Source: Guyparkeria sp.
GTDB lineage: Bacteria > Pseudomonadota > Gammaproteobacteria > Halothiobacillales > Halothiobacillaceae
DNA: 51,398 bases
Assembly (NCBI GenBank): GCA_024636755.1
Contig: JAGXGL010000092.1
Coordinates: 1 to 51,398, forward strand
Direction of reading: 5' to 3'
The notes under the pieces are model-generated. The model worked only from the letters and a program-made list of their open reading frames with translations, did not search any database and was not told the origin of the DNA. Made by a program: the position numbers and the translations under genes. Below, in pieces: positions 34,945 through 47,813 of this stretch (its first letter is position 1; each line of letters starts with the position of its first letter).

Positions 34945-35910
34945 ATGACACAACATTCCGCCGATGAGATCCGCAGTCTCGATCAGCTGATCGAGCAGGC
35001 GCGCGCCCTGCCGCCGGCCCCGACGGCGGTGGTCGGTGCCGACGAGGCGCACATTGTCGAGGCCGCCCATCACGCGGCCGAGGCCGGCCTGATCGAGCCG
35101 GTACTGATCGGTCGGGCCGCGCGTATCGAGGCGTTGATGGCCGAGCAGGGCGTGGCCTTTCCGGTCATCGACGCGCCCGGTCCGGAACAGGCGGCGCGAG
35201 CGGCGGTCGATGCGGTCGAGTCCGGCCGGGTCAGCCTGCTGATGAAAGGGGCGATTCACAGCGACGTGTTCCTGCGGCCGATCATCCGGGAACTGCGGCG
35301 CGGCCCGCGGATATCGCACGTGTTCATGGCCGAGATGGCGAGCTACCACAAGCTGCTGTTCATCACGGATGCGGCGATCAATATCCAGCCGGACGTGCGC
35401 GCCAAGGCCGAGATCCTGCAGAATGCGGTCAATCTGACCTGGTGGCTGGGCAATAAACGGGCCCGGGTGGCGGCTCTGTCGGCAATCGAGATGGTAAATC
35501 CGGCCATTCCCTCGACCCTGGATGCGGCCTGCTTGGCCAAGATGGGCGAGCGCGGCCAGATCGCGCATGCGCAGATTGACGGGCCGTTGGCCTTCGACAC
35601 GGCGATCTCGGCCGAATCGGCGCGCATCAAGGGCCTGATCAGCCCGGTCGCGGGCCACGCCGATATCCTGTTGGTTCCGGATCTGGTCTCAGGCAATATC
35701 CTCTACAAGGATCTCGAGTATCTGGCCGGGGCGCGCTTTGCCGGCATCGTGCTGGGTGCCTGCGTGCCGGTGGTGCTGACCTCGCGGGCCGATCCCGAGG
35801 AGGTGCGGATCGCCTCGCTGGCCCTGGCCCGCGTGGCGGCCCATCGTCAGGCGCGGGTCGACCCGCTGCCGCCGTTCGAGGCCGGCGGTTGTGGTCACCC
35901 GCCGCATTGA
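34945..35910 (+). CDS. phosphate acetyl/butyryltransferase family protein
   Basis: A 321-residue single-domain protein of the PTA/PTB family: DEAHIVEAAHHAAEAGLIEPVLIG, LLMKGAIHSDVFLRPII, FMAEMASYHKLLFITDAAINIQP and DILLVPDLVSGNILYKDLEYLAGA. This is the phosphotransacylase half of proteins often annotated as bifunctional enoyl-CoA hydratase/phosphate acetyltransferase; the hydratase (MaoC) half is missing. Family enzymes exchange acyl groups between CoA and phosphate. No acetate or butyrate kinase gene is next to it, so the pathway is unclear. AAGG stands before the ATG; pgm follows. Confidence 0.82.
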   Translation: MTQHSADEIRSLDQLIEQARALPPAPTAVVGADEAHIVEAAHHAAEAGLIEPVLIGRAARIEALMAEQGVAFPVIDAPGPEQAARAAVDAVESGRVSLLMKGAIHSDVFLRPIIRELRRGPRISHVFMAEMASYHKLLFITDAAINIQPDVRAKAEILQNAVNLTWWLGNKRARVAALSAIEMVNPAIPSTLDAACLAKMGERGQIAHAQIDGPLAFDTAISAESARIKGLISPVAGHADILLVPDLVSGNILYKDLEYLAGARFAGIVLGACVPVVLTSRADPEEVRIASLALARVAAHRQARVDPLPPFEAGGCGHPPH

Positions 35911-36018
35911 TACTCGGCCGGCCTCGAGCGGGGCCGGCATCGATGCCAGCCGTTTCGACCGCTTCCACGTTTCACGTTTCACGACGTCAAAGCCCGTACA
36001 GCCGAAGGACTTTCACCC

Positions 36019-41919
<5,901 letters not shown>

Positions 41920-42044
41920 CAGGGCGAGGAAGTGCACCGTTGGGTAGTTGGGCCGGTTTTTGGTGCGTATGCCTTGGCTCGGGTCATCCCTCCCCAGGCA
42001 GTTGCCCATTGTTCAGGAGGCACGGCCAATGTTGAATCATGCTA

Positions 42045-42072
42045 ATTGTCAGCCCGCTTGAACATAAATCAA
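42045..42072 (-). promoter_or_regulatory. possible promoter of the LOV-GGDEF-EAL gene
   Basis: Minus-strand TTGATT-N16-GACAAT (4/6 at each box) in an unusually AT-rich gap. It would give a leader before either proposed start codon. Confidence 0.3.
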
Positions 42073-42123
42073 ACTTTTTTACTGGGTTATTCGTTTGAAG
42101 CGTATCAGTCGTGGCCCGGCGGT

Positions 42124-42579
42124 TTAAATCCAACGTCGGGTACGGGCTCGATAGGCGGAATAGCCGGCGCCGAATCGTTGCGTCAGGGCCCGCTCTTCAC
42201 CGCGGACCTGAAGGCGGTCGAGGAACCAAACGAACGCGCCGATCACGACAAGCCCGGCCGGGTGGCCGAACCAGCTGACCACCCCGGCCAGCAACAGGGC
42301 GTCACCGAGGTAGATCGGGTTGCGACTGAGGCGATAGATGCCGCTGGTGACCAGGTGGCGGCTGCGTTCGGGGTGAATCGGGTTGATGGTGGTGTGCGCC
42401 TGCCACAGGGAGAACACCGCGGCCAGCATCAACATGCCGCCGGTAATGAAAAACGCCCAGGCGAGCCAGTGTAGCCAGGGCCAGTCGAGCGTTGCGCTCG
42501 GCCAGCCCGCCGCGAGGGCATACGCGAGGGCGATGCCGATCAGCAGGGCGACGGGTGGTGGAATCAGCTTGGTGAGCAT
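42124..42579 (-). CDS. isoprenylcysteine carboxyl methyltransferase (ICMT/PEMT) family protein
   Basis: A 151-residue integral membrane protein with about four helices. The C-terminal signature is HLVTSGIYRLSRNPIYLGDALLLAG followed by RGEERALTQRFGAGYSAYRARTRRWI, the conserved SAM-binding and Glu-Glu/Arg-Tyr motifs of ICMT-like methyltransferases. Bacterial members methylate unknown lipids or small molecules; the substrate cannot be inferred. It lies upstream of the LOV gene on the same strand and diverges from ovoA. Confidence 0.82.
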   Translation of the reverse strand: MLTKLIPPPVALLIGIALAYALAAGWPSATLDWPWLHWLAWAFFITGGMLMLAAVFSLWQAHTTINPIHPERSRHLVTSGIYRLSRNPIYLGDALLLAGVVSWFGHPAGLVVIGAFVWFLDRLQVRGEERALTQRFGAGYSAYRARTRRWI

Positions 42580-42700
42580 GGTTGGGCCTTTGAGAATGGA
42601 GAGGACTGCCTTGGCGCAGTCTAGTTTGGTCGTGCTGGGAATGACATCACGTGGCGCGCGCGTGGTTTATACGTTGCGGGCGATGGCCTAAAGTCCGTAT

Positions 42701-42724
42701 CAGACTCGTTCAGATTCGTTCAGA
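42701..42724 (+). repeat. 10-bp direct repeats upstream of ovoA
   Basis: CAGACTCGTT, CAGATTCGTT and then CAGA follow one another without a gap, giving a 10-bp period (about one helical turn). They stand about 105 nt before ovoA in the divergent ICMT-ovoA gap and could be stacked operator half-sites. No known regulator is matched. Confidence 0.6.
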
Positions 42725-42780
42725 CCTTCCCTGACCAAGAACCCGCTGGCCCCGGTTCGGGTCCGCGGGAGGTCCAGCGA

Positions 42781-42806
42781 ATACGGCTAAAAAATACGGA
42801 TAAAAA
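42781..42806 (+). repeat. 13-bp tandem repeat just before ovoA
   Basis: ATACGGCTAAAAA followed directly by ATACGGATAAAAA, one mismatch. It is strikingly AT-rich for this genome and lies between the upstream 10-bp repeats and the ovoA ribosome-binding site (GAGAGGA). It may be a regulator site, a -10-like region or an A-rich translation enhancer. Confidence 0.7.
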
Positions 42807-42828
42807 CCTTCCCCTAGAGAGGATCGCC

Positions 42829-44958
42829 ATGTTGTCCAGACTCAAGAGCCGCTCGGTATTGCTGACCGGACCGGATGCCGAGAGCAAGCGTGAGGCAGTA
42901 CGCGCGTATTTCCATCGCACGATGGACACCTACGAGAAGCTGTTCGAGGTGCTTACCGATGACCAGGCTTTCTACGAGCGGCCCGAGCCCCTGCGTCACC
43001 CGCTGATCTTCTATTTCGGCCATCCGGCCACCTTCTACATCAACAAGTTGGTTACGGCGAAGGCGACCACGCGCATCGATCCCCAGCTCGAAGGCATGTT
43101 CGCCATCGGCGTCGACGAGATGAGTTGGGATGACCTCAACGATGCGCACTACGACTGGCCGTCGGTCGACCGGGTGCGCGAGTATCGTCGCAAGGTGCGT
43201 GAGCGCGTCGATCAGTTGATCTCCGAGCTCGACTGGACGCCGCCGGTGCGCTGGGACGATCCCCCCGTCTGGTCGATCTTCATGGGCATCGAGCACGAGC
43301 GCATTCACCTGGAGACCTCGTCGGTGTTGATTCGCCAGCTCGATCTCACGTGGGTACGGCCGCACGACGACTGGCCGGTTTGCGATACCGCGGCCGCGGC
43401 GCCTGCTGCCGCGCCTGCCAACGAGTTGCTCGAGGTGGCCGGCGGCACGGTGGTGCAGGGCAAGCCGCATGACGCGCCCCTGTACGGCTGGGACAACGAA
43501 TACGGGCGGCTGGAGACGCGGGTGAAATCGTTTCAGGCCAGCCGCATGCAGGTTTCCAACGCCGAATTCCTCGCCTTCGTCGAGGCCGGCGGTTACGAGA
43601 CGCCCGAATGGTGGACCGAGGAGGGGCGGCGCTGGCTCGAATTTCGCGCAGCCCGTCACCCGAACTTCTGGGTGCCGCGCGGGGAGGGCTTTGCCTACCG
43701 GGCCATGACCCACGAGATCGAGATGCCGTGGGACTGGCCGGTGGACGTCAACTACCTCGAGGCCAAGGCGTTCTGCAACTGGCTGTCCGAGACCACGGGC
43801 CGGTCCATCCGTCTGCCCACCGAGCCCGAGTACGAGCGCCTGCGCCAGGTGTCCGGTGTGCCGGACGAGCCGGAGTGGGGTGAACGGGCGCCGGGCAACA
43901 TCAATCTCGAGTACTGGGCCTCGGCCTGCCCGGTCGACCGCTTCGCCCAGGGCGACTTCTTCGATGTGATCGGCAACGTCTGGCAATGGACCGAGACGCC
44001 GATCGATGCCTTCGAGGGCTTCGAGCCGCACCCGATCTACGACGATTTCTCGGTGCCGACCTTCGACAACCAGCACAACCTGATCAAGGGCGGCTCCTGG
44101 ATATCGACCGGCAACGAGGCGACGCGCGACGCCCGCTACGCCTTCCGCCGGCACTTCTTCCAGCACGCCGGTTTCCGCTACGTCGAGGGTGAACCGGTAC
44201 GCCCGCCGGCCAGCAGGGACGAGGGCTACTACGAGACCGACGCCCAGCTGGCGCAATACTGCGATTTCCACTTCGGCCGTTCGTACTTCGGTGTCGCCAA
44301 CTTTCCGCGCGCGTTGGCTGAGTACGCACTGCGCGAGATGGAGGGGCGCGCTCATGGGGCGGCGTTGGATATCGGCTGTGCTACCGGGCGGGCGACCTTC
44401 GAGCTCGCGCCGCATTTCGAGTCGGTCACCGGTCTGGATTTCTCGGCGCGTTTCATCCAGATCGCCCAGGCGATGCTCGACGAGGGGCAGATCGCCTACG
44501 CGCTGCCCACCGAGGGTGAACTGACCGAGGATCGTGCCGCCTCATTGGCCGGGCTCGGGCTCGAATCGCGCGACAACATCGCGTTCTGGCAGCAGGACGC
44601 CTGCAACATGAAACCGCACTTTGCCGGCTACGACCTGGTGCTGGCGGGCAACCTGATCGACCGGCTCTACGACCCGGGCAAGTTCCTCGACGACATCGCC
44701 GGGCGCATCAATCCCGGCGGCCTGCTGCTGATCGCCTCGCCCTACACCTGGCTCGAGGACTGCACGCCGCGCGATCGCTGGCTGGGTGGATTCGTCGAGG
44801 ACGGCCGTCCCGTCAGCACATTCGACACGCTGATCAAGCGCCTGGAGCCGAACTTCGAGTTGGTGGGTGAGCCGGCGGAGATCCCGTTCGTGATCCGTGA
44901 CACGGCCCGGCGCTACCAGCATACGGTCAGTCAGGTGACTGTATGGGCGCGCCGATGA
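42829..44958 (+). CDS. ovoA: ovothiol biosynthesis enzyme OvoA (5-histidylcysteine sulfoxide synthase/methyltransferase)
   Basis: A 709-residue three-domain protein. Residues ~20-175 form a DinB-like domain with the iron motif HX3HXE (His156, His160, Glu162) and an earlier candidate ligand His65. Residues ~200-455 form an FGE-sulfatase/C-type-lectin-like domain (MQVSNAEFLAFVEAGGY, RLPTEPEYERL, GNVWQWTE, IKGGSW, RYAFRRHFF). Residues ~470-709 form a SAM methyltransferase with LDIGCATGR at 513-521. OvoA joins cysteine to C5 of histidine using O2 and Fe2+, and its C-terminal domain later methylates N1 of the thiol-histidine to give ovothiol A, a redox-active antioxidant. AGAGGA precedes the ATG. 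The next gene overlaps by 4 nt. Confidence 0.94.
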   Translation: MLSRLKSRSVLLTGPDAESKREAVRAYFHRTMDTYEKLFEVLTDDQAFYERPEPLRHPLIFYFGHPATFYINKLVTAKATTRIDPQLEGMFAIGVDEMSWDDLNDAHYDWPSVDRVREYRRKVRERVDQLISELDWTPPVRWDDPPVWSIFMGIEHERIHLETSSVLIRQLDLTWVRPHDDWPVCDTAAAAPAAAPANELLEVAGGTVVQGKPHDAPLYGWDNEYGRLETRVKSFQASRMQVSNAEFLAFVEAGGYETPEWWTEEGRRWLEFRAARHPNFWVPRGEGFAYRAMTHEIEMPWDWPVDVNYLEAKAFCNWLSETTGRSIRLPTEPEYERLRQVSGVPDEPEWGERAPGNINLEYWASACPVDRFAQGDFFDVIGNVWQWTETPIDAFEGFEPHPIYDDFSVPTFDNQHNLIKGGSWISTGNEATRDARYAFRRHFFQHAGFRYVEGEPVRPPASRDEGYYETDAQLAQYCDFHFGRSYFGVANFPRALAEYALREMEGRAHGAALDIGCATGRATFELAPHFESVTGLDFSARFIQIAQAMLDEGQIAYALPTEGELTEDRAASLAGLGLESRDNIAFWQQDACNMKPHFAGYDLVLAGNLIDRLYDPGKFLDDIAGRINPGGLLLIASPYTWLEDCTPRDRWLGGFVEDGRPVSTFDTLIKRLEPNFELVGEPAEIPFVIRDTARRYQHTVSQVTVWARR

Positions 44959-46190
44959 GTGCCGACGCCCCCTCTACCGACTTCACCCGCTTGGCCCAGT
45001 ACCCCGGGTCCGGCTGCGAGAAGTACGACCGGCGCGCCGAAATCTTCGGCCGCGACGACGTGATCCCGCTGTGGGTGGCGGACATGGACTTCCCGGCGCC
45101 CGATTTCGTCACCGACGCACTCGCCGAGCGGCTCGCCGACGGCGCCTTCGGCTATGCCAAGCCGAGCGAGGGACACCTCGAGGCGATCACCGGCTGGCTG
45201 GCCGGTCAGCACGACTGGCAGGTCGGTGCCGAGACGATCGTGCCCGTGCCCGGCGTGGTGCCGGCGATGGCGATGGCCATTCGCGCCTTCACCTCGCCGG
45301 GGGCGCGCGTGATCATCCAACCGCCGGTGTACTTCCCGTTCTTCCAGGTGGTGCGCGACCAGGGGCGCGAACGGGTCGAGAACCCGCTGGTCGAGCAGGT
45401 ATCGCCGGATGGTATCCGCGGCTACGGCATGGATTTCGAGGCGCTGGAGGCGCAGGCCCGTGAGGCTGAGATGCTGCTGCTCTGCAATCCGCACAACCCG
45501 GGTGGGCGTGCCTGGAACGAAGCGGAGCTTGGCGAGGTGGCCGCTATCTGCTCGCGCCACGACGTGATGGTGATCAGCGACGAGATCCACATGGACCTGA
45601 CCTACCCGGGCATCCGGCACACCCCCTTTGCTCGGGTGGCAGACTCGGCCGGTTGTCGCTGGTTTACGGTCACCGCGCCGGGCAAGACCTTCAATACCGC
45701 CGGGATCGGCGGGGGTTATGCCGTGATCCCCGACGCCGAGATCCGCAAGCGTTTCGATCGCGAGCGTCGCGGCATGCATCTGGGCGAGGGCTCGGTATTC
45801 GGCCTGACCGCGCTCAAGGCTGCCTACACCCATGGGGCGAAGTGGCCGGCCGAGTTGATGGCGCATGTCGCGAGCAACCGGGATCGGGTGATCGAGGCGG
45901 TGGCCGATCTGCCGATCGAGCCGATGTGGCCCGAGGCGACCTACCTGCTGTGGCTGGACTGCCGGGGAATGGGGTTGTCCGACGCGGCGACCGATCCCGG
46001 CGACACGGCGTTGCAGCGATTTTTCATCGACGAGGCGGGATTGGGCCTGAGCCAGGGCATTATTTTCGGTGAGCCGGGGCGCGGCTACATGCGCATCAAT
46101 CTAGCCGCGCCGACGCGCATTATCGATCGCGCCATGGCACAACTGCGCGCGGCTTGGGGAAAGCGAGTCGCGGGGCGGGGTCCCGCCTAA
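44955..46190 (+). CDS. MalY/PatB-type PLP-dependent C-S lyase (OvoB-like)
   Basis: A 411-residue fold-type I PLP enzyme. It has IPLWVADMDFPAPDFV near the N-terminus, the NPHNPGGRAW motif, ISDEIHMDL and the Schiff-base Lys244 in TAPGKTFNTAGIGG. This is the MalY/PatB cystathionine beta-lyase group. Its start codon lies in the ovoA stop (ATGA), so the two are translationally coupled. Ovothiol synthesis needs a PLP lyase (OvoB) to cleave the C-S bond of the sulfoxide made by OvoA, so this gene very probably supplies that step. The specific assignment is from context; the sequence alone says only C-S lyase. Confidence 0.88.
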   Translation: MSADAPSTDFTRLAQYPGSGCEKYDRRAEIFGRDDVIPLWVADMDFPAPDFVTDALAERLADGAFGYAKPSEGHLEAITGWLAGQHDWQVGAETIVPVPGVVPAMAMAIRAFTSPGARVIIQPPVYFPFFQVVRDQGRERVENPLVEQVSPDGIRGYGMDFEALEAQAREAEMLLLCNPHNPGGRAWNEAELGEVAAICSRHDVMVISDEIHMDLTYPGIRHTPFARVADSAGCRWFTVTAPGKTFNTAGIGGGYAVIPDAEIRKRFDRERRGMHLGEGSVFGLTALKAAYTHGAKWPAELMAHVASNRDRVIEAVADLPIEPMWPEATYLLWLDCRGMGLSDAATDPGDTALQRFFIDEAGLGLSQGIIFGEPGRGYMRINLAAPTRIIDRAMAQLRAAWGKRVAGRGPA

Positions 46191-46193
46191 CGT

Positions 46194-46312
46194 CTGGCGA
46201 GTCGTTTGTGATCAAGGCGTGAGGTCGCCAGCGTGCCGCCGGCCACGTCAAGACGGCGCAACAACGAGCTCGGGTAACTCGCTCGGCCAGAACGGCATCA
46301 AATTCGTGCTAG
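46194..46312. repeat. inverted-repeat element C (partial relative of element B)
   Basis: Lies between two convergent genes. Positions 46194-46258 align with 9469-9530 of element B on the opposite strand (shared blocks CTGGCGAG, CGTG..CAAG and GGCCACGTCAAGACGGCG). The right edge ATCAAATTCGTGCTAG matches the element B end ATCGGATTCGTGCAGAG. The left terminal repeat is not recognisable, so the copy may be truncated by the preceding gene. Its right edge contains the stop codon of the DUF2789 gene. Confidence 0.7.
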
Positions 46313-46542
46313 TCGCGCAGTCGCGCATCGAGGTGATCGACGGCCTCCGCCCAGTCGGCGTCATCGGCCAGCGACTCGCGCAAAAAGTGGCGCTGGTTGT
46401 CGTTCCAGAATGGCGCGTCGCTCAGCACCACCTCGCTTGGCAGGGGGGAGTGGCGGTCGATGAATGCCTCGATTTCGTTTTCGCTGGCATCCAGGCCGAG
46501 CTGTTCGAACAGTTCACTCAAGGGGTGAAACGGTGGCTGCAT
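46309..46542 (-). CDS. DUF2789 family protein
   Basis: A 77-residue acidic protein matching DUF2789: HPLSELFEQLGLDAS, EIEAFIDRHSPLPSEVVLSDA and FWNDNQRHFLRESLADDADWAEAVD. The function is unknown; members are small, helical and common in gammaproteobacteria. The start was set at MQPPFHPL, where similarity begins; 21 extra upstream codons in frame are not conserved. Its TAG stop lies inside the edge of element C. Confidence 0.85.
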   Translation of the reverse strand: MQPPFHPLSELFEQLGLDASENEIEAFIDRHSPLPSEVVLSDAPFWNDNQRHFLRESLADDADWAEAVDHLDARLRD

Positions 46543-46647
46543 GCGATTTCCTCCATCGGGTCGGTGCCGATCTTGCGTGCGGGGTTCCCGCGTGAATTGT
46601 CCCAAGTCCCGCCTGGATTCTAGTCGCTTTTTCCGGGGGAGATTTGC

Positions 46648-47772
46648 GTGTCTATACTTGACCCCTTTGCCCAGAGTGAATTGTCCATGTGGCCCGAATA
46701 TTTCCTGTTTCTTCTCAAGACGCTGACATTGGTCGTTGCCGTGGTCTTTGTCGTGGCGGCGCTGGTTTCGGTCGTGGCGCAGGCGCGCAACTCGCAGGCC
46801 GGTGAGAGTCGGCTCAAGCCGCTGAAGATCCGTCGTCTCAACGACGAGATCGAGTCACGCAGCAAGCAGTTGCGCGAGGCGCTGGAAAAGCCCGACGCTG
46901 GGTGGAAGGCCAAGTGGGCCGAGCTGCGCCAGCGGTTGCCCGGTGGCAAGCAAAAGGACGATCACAAGGCGCCCGCCGTTACCGAGGACAAGCCGGCGGC
47001 CACCGAGGAACGCAATGAGGAGGGCGAGACGGGAGACTCGGCGACCCGAACCTTCGTGCTGCGTTTCCACGGCGACATCCGCGCCTCGGCGGTCGAGGCC
47101 CTGCGCGAGGAGGTCAGCGCCGTGTTGCAGGCAGCCGAGCCGGGTCGTGATCGCGTGCTGCTGGTGCTGGACAGCCCCGGTGGCGTGGTGCCGGGATACG
47201 GTCTGGCCGCCGCCCAGCTGGCGCGACTGCGCAAAGCGGAAATCGAGTTGATCGCGGTGGTCGATCGCGTCGCGGCCAGCGGGGGCTACATGATGGCGGC
47301 CGTGGCCAATCGCATCGTCGCCGCGCCGTTCGCCATTGTCGGTTCGATCGGTGTGGTGGCTCAGATGCCCAACATCCATCGCCTGCTCAAGCGCAACGAC
47401 ATCGATGTCGAGCTGCATACCGCCGGGCAGCACAAGCGCACCCTGACCTTGCTGGGCGAGAACACCGAGGCCGGGCGGGAGAAATTCCGCGAGGAGCTCG
47501 AGCAGACACACGTGCTGTTCAAGCAATTCCTCAATCGCTATCGCCCGCAACTGGACCTGGAGAAACTCGCCACCGGTGAGCACTGGTACGGTGAGGATGC
47601 GCTGGAGCTGGGTCTGATCGACGACATCGGCACCAGCGACGACTGGATCCTCGAGGCCGCGAATCAGGGCGACGCCTTCGAGATCACCCAGCCGATGAAA
47701 AAGCGTGGCCTGCTCGGTCGCCTGAGCGCCTCGGCCCAGTCATTGCTGAGCGAATGGCGACACCCGCTCTGA
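46648..47772 (+). CDS. sohB: inner-membrane protease SohB (S49 family)
   Basis: A 374-residue protein. One N-terminal membrane helix (about residues 18-43) is followed by a charged linker and the SohB/SppA protease domain. That domain includes VLLVLDSPGGVVPGYGLAAAQLARL, the nucleophile region RVAASGGYMMA (Ser211) and FAIVGSIGVVAQMPN, with a catalytic Lys expected in the following region (GQHKRTLTLLGENTEAGREKF). It degrades periplasmic or membrane peptides. The GTG start has GGGGGAG 7 nt upstream; an ATG 13 codons later, matching the start of E. coli SohB better, is an alternative, and a TATACT between them could be a -10. Confidence 0.9.
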   Translation: MSILDPFAQSELSMWPEYFLFLLKTLTLVVAVVFVVAALVSVVAQARNSQAGESRLKPLKIRRLNDEIESRSKQLREALEKPDAGWKAKWAELRQRLPGGKQKDDHKAPAVTEDKPAATEERNEEGETGDSATRTFVLRFHGDIRASAVEALREEVSAVLQAAEPGRDRVLLVLDSPGGVVPGYGLAAAQLARLRKAEIELIAVVDRVAASGGYMMAAVANRIVAAPFAIVGSIGVVAQMPNIHRLLKRNDIDVELHTAGQHKRTLTLLGENTEAGREKFREELEQTHVLFKQFLNRYRPQLDLEKLATGEHWYGEDALELGLIDDIGTSDDWILEAANQGDAFEITQPMKKRGLLGRLSASAQSLLSEWRHPL

Positions 47773-47813
47773 GCCGCGCGGGTCAGACGGTCAGTAGCCG
47801 GAGGGACAGTTCG

